Positions 11,131 through 22,825 of a stretch of 64,000 bases of DNA are shown one piece after another. The notes beneath the pieces are model-generated. The model was given only the letters and a program-made list of their open reading frames with translations, made no database searches and was not told the DNA's origin. Source of the DNA: Cyclospora cayetanensis (taxonomy: Eukaryota; Apicomplexa; Conoidasida; Eucoccidiorida; Eimeriidae); contig NW_020312091.1 of NCBI RefSeq assembly GCF_002999335.1, positions 40,777-104,776 on the forward strand, written 5' to 3'. How positions within the stretch are numbered: position 1 is the first letter of the stretch; the number at the start of each line of letters is the position of its first letter. Both the position numbers and the translations under genes were made by a program.

Positions 11131-14100
11131 ATTGATGCACATACCAGCTAAAACGAAGAAAAACCAAAGCAGCAGGAAGGAGGAGTCTCGAGAACCTACT
11201 GTCGTCAGCGCTAAAATGTAGAAGCCTCCTGCTACGATAAACCAGAAAATATGCACATGGAGTCAAGATGTACACTGCCTGCACCTCCTAGAACAATGCA
11301 TGCATGCAAAGTCGGCCAGTGACTGCAGCGTTAATCGATTCACAAGCCCCAGTAGTGGCAAAACTAAGGATGTAGAGACACCATGCCCCAGACTATAGCT
11401 GCATAAATGAGTGTAGATCACACCTAGTAATACGAACTGCAAACTTTACATGAGACCTGATCGACGATGGTTACTGTTTCAGGCAGAGAATGTAGTAGGA
11501 AAGGACAAATACCAAGGAAGTGTAGGAATGCTGTCCATGGCGACTGGCTTCGCAAACTGAATCAGCCGCAACTGTCCCCACAAAAGTCAAATTCTGCACC
11601 TGCTCTTTCTTCAGCCACTTAGGTTGGCGGTGGCCAACCGATGTAGCTAGAAACTCTCCACTATAATGCTTTCGGAGCTCAATGGTCCTCGCATCTAATA
11701 TGTCTGCCGCTCCCTGTGAATGATCACGTTTCCCCACGGGTCACTTGCCCAGAAAAGGTATGCCAGGGATGCGGGAGAACAATGGGTAGACGGGTGTACT
11801 GTTGTACTATAAACTTACTCGGTGGAAGGAAGAAATTTTGAGCCAAGCAGTTGTGTATGTTGTGAGCAAAGAAACTCAGATACTGCAAAACAGTGCGGTT
11901 GGTGCATTGGACCTGTTCAGCTGCCGCAGAGTGGCTCGCATAGGTCATTTTATGGTTGATATGCAGGCGGGTCAGAAAGGCACGCAAGTGCGCACGATAA
12001 AACTTTGGATCCTTATCCGTAATGATCTGGGAAGTCTGTAAAGCTTCTAGACAGGAATTAGGAGCAACTAAGAGGCATGATATACCGTGAGAGAGAGTTT
12101 CAGGAGGATGAAGTGAGCATATTTGTCTAATCTGTCGACAACATTAAGCTATCCTTGCCCTTGAAATCCGCCAATCCAACAGCGAAGCCAGTGATTACCT
12201 TAGTCCTAATACTTTCATAAAACGAAAGGCTTTGCATAAGGCTGGATGGGAGAATTTGGCAGATCATGGCATAGCATATTCATCTGCTGTGGGACGCATC
12301 CTAGGCCAATAGAAAGGCCTCCCAAGCTTTTCCACTGAGGGCTCTTTCCACCATGGCCCGATGGAACGGGTTTCTGTGCGTTGCAGAAAGCAGCACTGCA
12401 TAGTGAAGCCGGATATGAAGGTGACGGGGGCCTTGCTATGTTTTCAGTCATAGCAGGTAATCTTCAACGTGGTACACCCCCCACCCTTTTGCAAATCTGC
12501 ATTCCTGCAAGAGTAGCTGATGCATGGGCTCCCCAAGCATAAGACGCGCTTTCGGTTAAAATTATGAAACATCAGGGAGGAGAGAGGCTGGGCTGAGCAG
12601 TGTTGGGTTGCTGGGGAGTCAGGAGCGCGCGTTGAGGACCAGGTTGGTCATGCCATTATGAGATGTTATTGAAAATCGCACTGCAGAAGGTGCTCACACC
12701 AGCAAACAACTCTAGGATTTTCCAAGTTATGAAAAATCTTAGTGAGGTACAACAAAGACTAGCGGTTGGTGTGGACGGTACAATGGCATCCACATGTACA
12801 TCGCCGGCATTTTTTGCACCCCACCACGTCCAATGGAACTTCGTTTCCCACACAGAATACCCCCACTCGACCTCGAGACGACAGTGCAGATTGCAAGCAA
12901 TTATTTGAAGTTTTGGATATCTCGCAGCCTGTGGAGGGGGAAAATATGATCAACCGACATCAGAGGTAAAAGATGACAATCAGAATCGGGCAGCGGAGGC
13001 ACCGGAGGAGTTGTAAGGCGGCTGCGTAGCTGTCGTGTTGCGGTCTCATTCTTTCCAGGTCAGAGCTTGCACTTTCTTATGCAGATCAGGCAAAGAGGCA
13101 GGCTAACGAGCAAATTCAGCAACTGAATTTCGGTAAAAGTATTTAAGCCCATATAACTACAATGGGTGCGAGCGTGTAAAGAAGCATCCGAAACCTCGAT
13201 TGTCTCAACTTCTGGTATCAGGCTCAATTTCTGGGGGAAGAACGCTAATTCCCTCAAACGCAATCGCTTTTGTTATAGGAAGGATTGGATACCCCAGTAT
13301 ACCGCTGCTTGTTTCGTCATAGTTGAAGCGCACGGCATAGGTGCTTCAGATGCTCATAAAGGCTTCGACTTCAGACTATGCCGTCTTCCAAGTATACAGC
13401 CACCAAGCTCTGACTTAGGGGCTTCTTAATATTCCTAGTAATGTGCAGTAATTTAGCTGAAGTCAAAGCAAGTTTAAGAGGCGCATAGGTAAAGTTGAGC
13501 TTATGCGAGATGTGGAACGCCAATTTGTGTCCGTCATCAAGCTGAAGGGGGGTTTTTAAATAAGGCGTCTGCAAAGTCACATGTCGAGCAGGCTGCTTAC
13601 CTGTGTATTTTGGCAGCATGGGGCACCAAGAACTTACGTCTCGCAATATTTTGTCGGGGGGCTCTGAGTTAAAGCAAGTGCGCCACATTCCTTCCGTTTT
13701 CAGCACCAACACCGGGTTGTGGTACAAGTCGCTGGTCGATTTCGGCAGTATGCCTTTTCAATAACTCATCCACTTGCCACTCAGTTTTCTTATGATGTTG
13801 TGAGAGCTTTCAATACCGCTACACATAGCTTGGGGGCAACCAGGGATTTGCTCAATGCGTTTCGCTGGATGACCTGCAGCTGGCCAGCCTGATGGCAGCT
13901 GTTCATTATATAGCAGTTTCGCGGATTCCTCCTCATTGACTGCCCGTTCCTGTTGTCCCTGGTAAAGATCAGCAAGCAAAAGTCTTCATCAAGAATCAAT
14001 CACATAGTTATTAAGAAGGAGTGGATGACTAGACCCAACTCTTCATACTGCGCTGATAAGCTGCCGGCATAGAAATTGCGCCTCATATTGCTCAGGCGCC

Positions 14101-15470
14101 GGCTCCACCCCTAGTCCTGTCGCATCCTTGATAATCTTTGAGTCTTGTCGCCCTTCAGCAGCTTTTAGTCTTAGAGATTGCTTACAAATGGACAAATAGA
14201 CTTCACTTCTGCGTCATATTGGAGAGCATAACCACTTTTTATCCAGTTCCAGGTAACGCTTGCAATTGTTGCAAATCAATGTGGACTTGCATAAGCACAA
14301 AATCGACACGTGATGACACCCCAACGGTGGCCCTTCCCCCTGTAGCGCCCTCCACCGCTTCGCCGCCTGCCTGTGGGTCTTGTGGTTCCCCTGTTGCGCC
14401 ATTTTTGCTTGCCGAAAAAGGCCTGCCTCCACTGGACATAGTTTCTTTGCTAGAGTTCTTTGTCTTCTACACGTGCATGTAGACCCACTCTTTCACAATT
14501 CAAGCAGTTGCGCTCTAGGAGGGTTGTGCGGGGTGCACCAAACGAGGAATTTTCTCGCTACGCTTTTTTTCTCGCTCGTCTTCGACTTTAGGCTAGAGCC
14601 TGTTGGCGCAGCCTCGACATCCATTGGTTCTAAAACCCTACATGGCTCGTAATTTTTAAAAAAAGGCACTCAATTAGCCTCGATTCTCCTGTGGAATCCA
14701 TGAATAATTCATCACTTGCGGAAGTTCTACCGGTCGTTTGTTCAATCGCTGAGTCGCTGCCTACCCTACAGCCACCTGAGCTGACACTCCAGATGGCCCT
14801 GACTTCAAATTCCTGGTAAAGTATCTCATCGTGTACGTTGTGGCTTCTGCGGACAAAAGGTTTATATTCAGCGATAATTCGACATTCTTAGACATTTAAC
14901 TGCTTCAGCTTCCTAAGTGCTTTTAAAGTTTGACGCGGAGTTTTTCTCGGCATACTCCAACAGTAAAGGCGCTCTGAAGGGCTTTGACTAAGTAGGCCTT
15001 CCAGACAAACGAACTACTTTGCCTGAATAGAGGTACCACTGACCTGCCTATTTACCCAACAAGCATGCCTTTAATGCTTGTCCTTCTCCTCATGTGCAGA
15101 GCACAAAGCGAGCTAGGCTTGCAGCTTGCTGATGAAATGTTTGTAAACTTCCCTCTCCTTACGGCCGTCAGACTTTTCTGGCTAGCAGAGCCTCATCGCC
15201 TCAGCAGTACAAATTGCATTAGCTGACAAATTATGCCTTTCTACAAGCTGTGGAGCTACTGCATCCACATTGCACTGTAGGTCGGCCTCTGTTCCCCCAA
15301 CAGGCGCTGCTACGATCGCCAAAGGGTTGTCTCTTTCAGGTTGCTTTTAAAGAAGCTCACGATATGAAGCTACCAAGCAACTCAATCGAAAACCGAGGAT
15401 TTGCCCAGGGAGACCTGACCTATTCCTGGCTCACCCACTGGTTGTGGATGAGCCAGGAATAGCTGCCTCG
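11130..15470 (+). repeat. Copy A of an old direct segmental duplication
   Basis: Blocks of copy A match copy B (25880-30500) in the same order and orientation at an offset of about 14.7-15.1 kb. Anchors: 11297 AATGCATGCATGCAAAG with 26047 AATGAATGCATGCAAAG; 11460-11600 with 26215-26350 (GTAGGAATG, TCCATGGCG); 11790-11930 with 26940-27080; 12225-12300 with 27355-27450; 12680-12870 with 27835-28020; 13385-13600 with 28535-28740 (CAGCCACCAAG); 15160-15180 with 30185-30205 (CTTACGGCCGTC); 15440 with 30465. Minus-strand reading preserves shared protein-like pieces such as EQVQCTNRTVLQYL and hydrophobic segments (IVAGGFYILALTTVG, LLLWFFFVLAGM), but frames are interrupted. The copy is best read as a decayed multi-exon minus-strand gene. 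The gene family was not identified. Confidence 0.8.
15420..15462. repeat. Perfect 14-bp inverted repeat (hairpin)
   Basis: Arms CTATTCCTGGCTCA (15420-15433) and TGAGCCAGGAATAG (15449-15462) are exact reverse complements, with a 15-nt centre that can add four more pairs (CCAC/GTGG). It sits at the right end of duplication copy A. The matching place in copy B (about 30440-30490) keeps the GTGGATGAGC core but not the palindrome. Confidence 0.85.
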
Positions 15471-15479
15471 AGCCATGCG

Positions 15480-17500
15480 GTGCTGAAAGCTAACGCTTTA
15501 CCTGAGGTCACCGCAGGAAAACATTTTGGTCCGAACTAAAAACCAATAATTGTAAAAACTACTGAGTATTTCCTAGAAGGGCTTTTCCTGTGGTACATCG
15601 TTCCATACAAGGTCTCCATGGAAGGACACGTAAGTCCAGGAAAAAGCAAACTTCATGGAAAGTCGTTGAGTACTTCTCGGGAAACCCCTTGCGTTCTGCT
15701 GCGGACAGCTTCTAAAGTTTTAGGCGAGAGGAGAAAGGGACAGCTAGGTTGCACCTTGTTGCACGCTCTATGGACTTTGATCATTCACAGCTAGCTGCAC
15801 ATGTCATCCAGCGCACACGCTCACAAGGTTGCCTCATATTTTAGCGAGTCAACAGTGCTCTACAATAAATGAGATATAGGAGGCGCCAAACAAATTAGCT
15901 AGCCTTCCTAGCTGGATACAACCAATCTAATGTACGGTATTTAACTGGAGCATTGCCTGGTATAACCACTATGCTGAGGCTTCCAAAGGATACACTCAAT
16001 TCATGGGAAAGGAAAAATTTCTTGTGATATAAATCGGTACGAACTTTCCATAGGTGCGCCTTTAAGATTAGTCTTTGCTGCGGGCGTGCGGGAGCTCCCC
16101 CACTGATTGTGACAGCGTGAGAACAAAGACTAATTTCAAACGCGCATTTACGGGGGGCTGTGCAAGTCAGACACCAACACCAAAAACAAAAACCTCCGTT
16201 ACTCAAAACTATGTAGTGCCTCATAAGTACATCCAAATCGATGCAAATCTACCAATAAAATACTGTTCAGTCATCGAAGTTTGTCTTTACGTGGATTGTT
16301 GTGATAAAGCCAGGTTGGTGCTTCGCTAAATGATAACTTACCCTTTGCCTAAGTGCGTTTCAAGGCCTTTTAGCCACATGTACGTAGTAAAGTCTATTTG
16401 CGCAAAATAAAACGCATTTGTTGCGAATTCTGAAATGTCCCTACCCCAAAGCATTCTGGTGAACCAGAGCTCGCTTTAGCCTATGTTATAGATGTCCGTG
16501 CTCCAAATTATCTTATTGGTATGCGAAGGGCTCTTATAAGCTAGCTGCATGCAGAGCCCTCAGTTCTTCGGAGCTTGGAGCGTACCATCGATTGAGCGGA
16601 AAGCGGCTGGAAGAGCGCTTGTAGTACTGGCTCACTACGTATAATTGAGCGGAAGACTTTTGGTGGAAGAAAATTCGATAAGCTCTACATGGAGGCTGTC
16701 TTGAATCCTAGGCCATCCTGCAAGCGTATGCGAGCATGATGACCGCACAGCTGGTAAGAAGGCGTCGATCGCCTGCGGATAAAATATATCTGGGTGGGGC
16801 AATGAGGTTATGCTTATCAGAAGCGTATGGCAGTCGCAAAGATGGGCAACTCCTTAAACATTCTGTCCGCTGGCTGCAGAGTTACCGCGTTTTGAAACCT
16901 GCACATGATGGGAATCGAGTGATCCGTTTGGTCCAATCTGTTAAAAGAAGAAGCATATTAATGGTGACTATACTTATTGAGCGGTCGCCTATCTGCCGGG
17001 CTCACCTTGGGACAAGCCTTCGTCGACACCCCAACGTATCGATTTATGCCGAGATTGGCTTACATCGCGCGTAGCACTTAGGCTGTTGTCATGATGCCTA
17101 GCAACTACGGCCAATTCATGCCTTTCTTCATCTCCCTTGGGGTTTAGCAAATCTTTTTACTACTCTTGACTCATGTTTGAAAGTTTGTTCAAGGATTTCC
17201 CCAACGTAACACTTAGGGCAGGGATCAGAAGTTCCGTAGTGCGCTATTGCATGCATTTTTGTTCAGCCTGCACAGTAACCGTAGCACTGCCACTGCGAAC
17301 CAATCTGAGGCCGATGAGCAAGGAGAGTGCATCAAGCTCACTTTGCTGCAAAATTAATCACTCTTTGCTCACAAAGTAGAGCTACTTGGCTCAATCGTAT
17401 TCCATACGCCGAGTTATTTTATACAACAGTGCGCTCATTTACCAGGCTCTCCCGCAACCCTAGGCTACTCTGAGGAGCACCTCCCCCGTCTGAGCCCGGA
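15480..17500. other. Intergenic, no supported gene
   Basis: One ATG-initiated plus-strand frame of 112 codons lies at 16736-17074, but it has no motif, no chained exons and basic, random-looking composition. The rest is short frames only. Confidence 0.35.
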
Positions 17501-17501
17501 A

Positions 17502-17774
17502 CTAGTAGTTGGAAGCTAGCAACCATCTTTTGTAGGGGGGGAACTGCAGGAACACAGCAAGCTATTTGACGCAAATATGTGCGCACCGCTAAGAAGATAG
17601 AAGCACGGATTAATGATGAGGGGCGGGTGCTGTGTATTAAAAACCTGGACATCTGGTTTTGATGGATGAGCACGCTCTAGGTACACCAGAGGGTGACCAA
17701 ACGAAGGCGCGTACCACTTGGTGACTTGGACTGTTTGCCCTGCTTTCAATCTTTTTCCTGCTCTGGCAATTCCC
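17502..17774 (-). CDS. Tentative 3' part of a small unidentified gene
   Basis: Two pieces fit together well. Exon 17645-17774 follows the acceptor CCAACTTTTAG and reads GIARAGKRLKAGQTVQVTKW, then YAPSFGHPLVYLERAHPSKP up to CAG^GTTTTT. Exon 17502-17543 follows TTCCTGCAG in phase 0 and adds FPPYKRWLLASNY before a TAG stop. The result is a compact basic C-terminus of about 57 residues. Upstream exons were not found, although the minus strand around 17930-18120 is partly open. I do not recognise the family; the small, basic, aromatic-rich tail would suit a mitochondrial ribosomal or respiratory-chain accessory subunit, but that is a guess. Confidence 0.4.
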
Positions 17775-17779
17775 CTAAA

Positions 17780-19440
17780 AGTTGGAGTGGGGAACTCTTA
17801 ATGCAGGCTTTCCTAGGAAGCTGCTCTCCCAAGGGACTCGTGTGAAGGGAGAGGGTCGACATAGAGATAGAGTTGTAGAAATGCTGGATGTTTAGGGCAA
17901 TTGTGGACCGAGGGCACACTAGCCGAGAGTTTTAGCTACTTCTGGTAGGGAACGCCAACTTCGTTGGCTGACGGAGGAGCATTCGTTGGCTTTGGCTTTC
18001 GTGAGAGCGTTTGCAACACTGCTTGGTCGACAGTGCTGCTCGCCACGGGCGGTACTTATCGTCCGAATAATTGTTGCTTTCCCCCGCACCTGTTCTCTCC
18101 CTAAAAGAGCTACCTTCAACTATGGGTTTTGCTTGAAAATTTACCAGTTCTCTTCGTGAAGGTGGTCTCTACACTCACATTTGTGCGCTGGCGCTCTCAG
18201 GCATGTTGTCTCTACATTTCTACTCATGGTCTTTCTGGGGCCTGGGAATCGACCATGCTGCGTGCACTAGCTGCATCTGCATGCGAACATTGCTCTATGA
18301 TGCATGATTACGCTGCTGAACGAGTGGGCTTGTTGCTTTCTTTTGCACGTTTTGCTTGTCTTTGGTTTTCTCGTAGCAGGAGCCTCACACATTTCTGCCC
18401 TCTGACGATACCGTGATATCGCACCGCTGCGGTCGAGTTGGGTTTTTTGCTAGCTCGTCGCAGGCTGGTGTGTGTAATATTTTCCCTTCTATCTTCTTCA
18501 GTGAACTGTCGCCCACTCTGACTCCTTTTTCACGACTTTCTGCCGACCTGGGGAATGGTAAGAGAGTGAGTAATGTTTCGCTGTACTGCGTGTGGTTGGG
18601 TTCGACCATCAGATATATACATATATATGACTTTATAAGAGGGGGAAGCTGAAGAGGGCTAACCTAAACACGCCAAGTATTCGTCAAAAGAATTCCCACC
18701 TGCCCCTGCCCGCGCCCCTTGGATTTATCGACATGAGATGGGGGGGACAGCTAGGGTGCGCGTTGCTGAAGCCCCTGAGCATTCCAAGCATTCAGAGATA
18801 GTTACACATTGCATCTAAAACATGCTCACAAAACATTAGTTCCTATCATACTGAGCACAAGTAACTCTGCAGCAAAGAAGATGTATGAACAGCAAATCTA
18901 AATGTTCAAGTTGTTACTAATTCGAAACTAAATATTATTCGTGCAGTAGAAAGTCCTGGCTTAGCACAGCCCTACACAAGTGTAGTGCCTACAACGAGCC
19001 CGCGAATTCGAAAAAGCAGGCACAGGCGTGACTGTCATGTGAGTCCATTATATTTCTAAAGACTAAACAACTATTGGCACCTCTAAACGCGAATGCCAAA
19101 CACGACTATCAAAGGCGAGTATACGCCTCAAGTTTTTCGGCATGATGGGAAGCGAGAAAATTTTATTATATAGGTTTGAGCGATTAATAGAATGCCTTGC
19201 TTCCCGAGACTGCCATATAGATTGGCTTTGAGTCTGGTATATTGCTGTAGAAAAATGCTACATTATGGAAGTCCGCTGCGTACATCGTGCTTTACTAAAC
19301 TCTCATGCACAGGAGATGCAAAACACGAGGATTTAAAAATGTGCAACGTTACTTCAGACAAGAGTCGAGGCTGGATTTACAGAAGACTCGACAACTTTGC
19401 CAAGAACGAATTTACAATGTAAAGGGAGTTCTTGTGGGCA
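17780..19440. other. Intergenic, with possible 5' exons of the 17.5-kb gene
   Basis: Contains scattered short frames, a TATATACATATATATGA run near 18612 and no recognisable gene. The region just left of 19440 is the 3' flank of the polytopic membrane protein gene. Confidence 0.35.
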
Positions 19441-19445
19441 TGCAC

Positions 19446-22293
19446 TTATTGTTTCTCTGGACAGGAAAAAAGTAAGACGCTGCTTTCTTCCCCAAATAGC
19501 TTATCCATCTGCTCCTTCCTTTCGTTTCTATTTTTTTCTCTCTGATGGGGAGTGTCAGTAAGGAATCTTATGGCCAGGAGCTTTAATAGAATCCGCTCCC
19601 TCAGAGGTTGCACCAAGGCCATCTGACGCTTCCTTCTCTTCAGATGAATTGCAAAGTCGTGCAAGAGCTTCTGCGTTTCGGGGGATGGTGGCTCACCGCC
19701 CTGCCAGATGGACTCCGCCAACGCAGCAGCATGTATAGCTGAGAAGCAAGGATTTGCAGAGCATAGTGAAACATGAATGCATTCAAAAATATTCAGTACA
19801 ATTCCTGCACAGTGGTATGGGGGTTTCGTTATGGACTGCGTATGATTTTACGTGAACATACAGCATGAATTTCAGATTCTAGTATCGATGCCTGCAATTT
19901 CAACACCCTTTCACGAATTCTGCAAGAAAGCACAGGTGACTAATGCTTTAGGAGCACCACGGACCCAACATATCAGGTTTTGCTGCAGTCTGTACCGGCT
20001 ATTTCATTTTTTACATCCTACTCCCCCTCTTACCTGACATTTTTTCAAACACCTCAGTGACTGTCCACTGAACGGCTTTGATGATAGTTTGCAAATCTTG
20101 GAGGTCTCTCAAATTTATTTTAGAGAACTCTTTGGAGAGATGGGCTGCTCGTTCCAAGTGTTTAAATGCCAACGCTTGTGGCAATGCAACAGCAGCAGCA
20201 GCTCCTGCACCCTCATCAGTCTCTAGGATCTCTTCGCTTTCATGTTTATGCTGCTTGAACACAAGCCCCTCATCATAGCGATAGCATTCAGATATATTTC
20301 TGTCCTCCATTTCGTGCGTCTTATTCCATGAGCTAAATTTACATCCGGGCACAGAGGCTGCTTCAGCTGTGGGTGGCGAACCCAATGAGAGCTCCAGTAG
20401 CAGTCGTTCTAATGCCTGCTGCTGATAGTCTGTAGATTTTGTGTTTTTCTGAGTTTTGGATATCCTTGTGTGCTTGGCCTCAACTACTCCAACGTGCTGT
20501 ATTATAAGCCTTTCTAATTCATTTAATCCAGCGTTTGCCAAGTGTACCGGGAGCAACTGTTTTTTTGTAACCGCATACCGCTGCACAAGGACGCTTGATG
20601 CAGCGAGTTGCTCAACCAGCATGGGTGCTATTCGTATCCAGAAGCGCGCATGCTGATGCCTGGTGGGCCAAGGTGCCTCGAACGGTTGCAGGCCGTAGTT
20701 GTTTTCATTGATTTCTGCCACGCCTAGTTCGGGAATGCTGCTGCTGCTGCTCCAAGAGTCGTAAGTGTTGCTCCTGTATAAGATACACCGGCGGCGCCAG
20801 AGATGCGTTACTAGATATACATTGTGAATGAAGGACCTACATGTTCCTTCACTGTCTGCTGCGCTCTTGCTGCTGTTCCTTGAGTTGACATAGCCCATTG
20901 CCACCTCATAACGATTCAACACAAGGCTTTCTGTGGGTAGGAAACAGCAAATCCAGCAGTATACAGTAGTAGCCAACAGGAGACACAACGTACAGAGGTG
21001 AACTAGTGCAAGAAGCAAGTGCTGATTGGAGTACAGTAGAAAGGAGCTTCTTGAAGCTTCCGCTCCTGCTGCTGCTAGCCCGATGCCACTGACACCTCCA
21101 AAATGTAAAAACAAAATTACGTGGATGCAGTTGCTACTGCGGCACCTGAAAGGCGGAAGAATAATGGCAAAGATGCAGAAAAACAGCACTAGCCCTGCAG
21201 CAACTGCCGTTCTCGCTCCCTCTCCTAGCGGCTCTGCCGCTATTGCCTTTCCAAGAGTGCCTTTTGCCGCCTGCACCGCTGATATCGCATCACTAGCGGA
21301 CCCCAGACCGGCAAGCCACCCAAGGCCTGTTGGAGGACGGGACTTCTGCTGACCCAAAAGACCCGAAGAAACAATGAGTGCTGCTTTTAGAACTAGTAGC
21401 CAAATCCTGCAATAGCTCCGTAGGAATCCCCCTTTAAATGAAGAGACAAGCCAAACTTTACTATCCATCCAGTCATTATTCAAAAACAGCAAATATTCGA
21501 TTTCCCTCTGCCTGAGATACTCCTCCTGCCCCTTCCCTTGCCCCGAGACTGTGGCCTCCCTCATATCCCCATGCAGCACACACACAGCTCGTAGTAGCAA
21601 ACCCACCACTCCTACGAAGCAGACAATCCTAATGAGCAATAATCCTGGTGATGCGCATACGTCAGCTTGATCAGTGCAAAAGATCAGCGGAACTTCTACA
21701 GCCAGACAGGCAGGTAGAAGAAACAGAGTTATTGCAGCCCTCAGCCTAGTCACTCTCCCCAAAAAAAAGTAGAAGACTTTAACGCACCGATTCCATAATT
21801 TGTGAACACGCGTTTTACAGGTTTTTTGAAATGACGCGGGTGTAGGACGCATAGAGTAAGTAAGCATGGCTGTAACAGATGGACGAGCTTGGGATTCGCG
21901 GCGAAGCCTCCGAAATTCCTGCTCTTTTTTTATATTTTCCAATTCTTGCTGTCTCTCGTACAGCTCTTGAGCATACACAGCTCTAGGCCAGGCTATAGCT
22001 GCCACTAGCGCGAGCAGCAAGAGCAGTACCAACACAAATGCCCTTTCTGGAGCATTTAGAGGATAAGGCCCTAGTTCGTTTGTTGCCGGAAGAGGTCGCA
22101 GCAGACTTGGCACATCTAGTAGGAAAACTGCTCCTAGTCGAGCCCATACGTTCCAGCTATAGGGCAGAGAGGACTGTAGGGCAGAATGGAGAAGGGCAAG
22201 CAGCTGCAGGCCATCAAGTAGTAGCCATAGCTTCTCGCACCAGTAGAGACTGACGGTGCGACGCGGCACACCACTATGAACTAGGATTCCCAT
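19446..22293 (-). CDS. Large polytopic membrane protein, unknown function
   Basis: Exon 1 (20034-22293, ATG at 22293) and exon 2 (19446-19738) join in phase 1 (TCAG^GTAAGA to CTTCTCAG^CTATAC), giving 850 aa. The first ~450 residues hold about eight to ten hydrophobic segments, for example FVLVLLLLLALVAAIAW (~90), AAITLFLLPACLAVEVPLIF (~190), IRIVCFVGVVGLLLRAV (~220), GLVLFFCIFAIILPPF (~370) and LCLLLATTVYCWICCFL (~440). A highly charged helix (YERQQELENIKKEQEFRRLR, ~115) sits between early segments. The C-terminal ~400 residues are soluble, helical and contain Glu/Ala-rich stretches; exon 2 adds a basic tail. No transporter or enzyme signature is recognisable, so it looks like a lineage-restricted integral membrane protein. 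The long open frame and clean splice make the gene itself secure. Confidence 0.75.
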
Positions 22294-22825
22294 ACTGCGA
22301 ATGCGTGCATATGAATGGCGAAAGTCAAGAGGAAGATACCAGGACTAACTGTGAACTCATGATCTATCTGATGTGCTCTTTTACACCGAACTTGCACCAC
22401 ACGCATAACTACTAAATCTTTTTCCTCATTATGTCACACCTAGAGTGCTGAAGCATTTTCGTTCCTACTCAGCCAACGATAGAGGCATCAATCAGGGCTG
22501 TGGTCCAAGAAACAGCAGGCGTACTATACAAGCTTTTGAGAAAAAGATATGCCCCTTAGACATACATTCAAAAGGAATTTCAAAATGAAGGATTTGGAAC
22601 AAGTATATGCACTTTCGTGTGTGTGCATGCAAAGAGCTGCATGGTGATACCTGCCATGAACTCCGCAGATGCATGCGGCTGGCGGGCAGCCCTGTGTGCC
22701 GTGAACAGCAAAGCGACAGCCTGGCATAATCTAACCTTGTATATCAGGATATGGAAGCTTATGCATTCACGGTTAATACGAAAAGCATCCATGCGAACAT
22801 TTAGGAGGTACCATTATTTCTCACC
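22294..22825. other. Spacer between two divergent genes
   Basis: The polytopic protein gene runs leftward from 22293 and the helical-protein gene rightward from 22826, so this 530-bp spacer should carry both promoters. A ~60-bp stretch at 22650-22720 (AACTCCGCAGATGCATGCGG, CTGGCGGGCAGCCC) resembles one at 60640-60700. It includes the TGCATGC motif known to bind ApiAP2 factors in apicomplexans; a role here is inference. Confidence 0.4.

Noticed and set aside
9010..14640. AACCCTAAA-like words suggesting telomeric repeats
   Set aside because: Single occurrences only, no tandem array.
16736..17074. 112-codon ATG frame
   Set aside because: Basic, random-looking sequence; no homologous features or chained exons.
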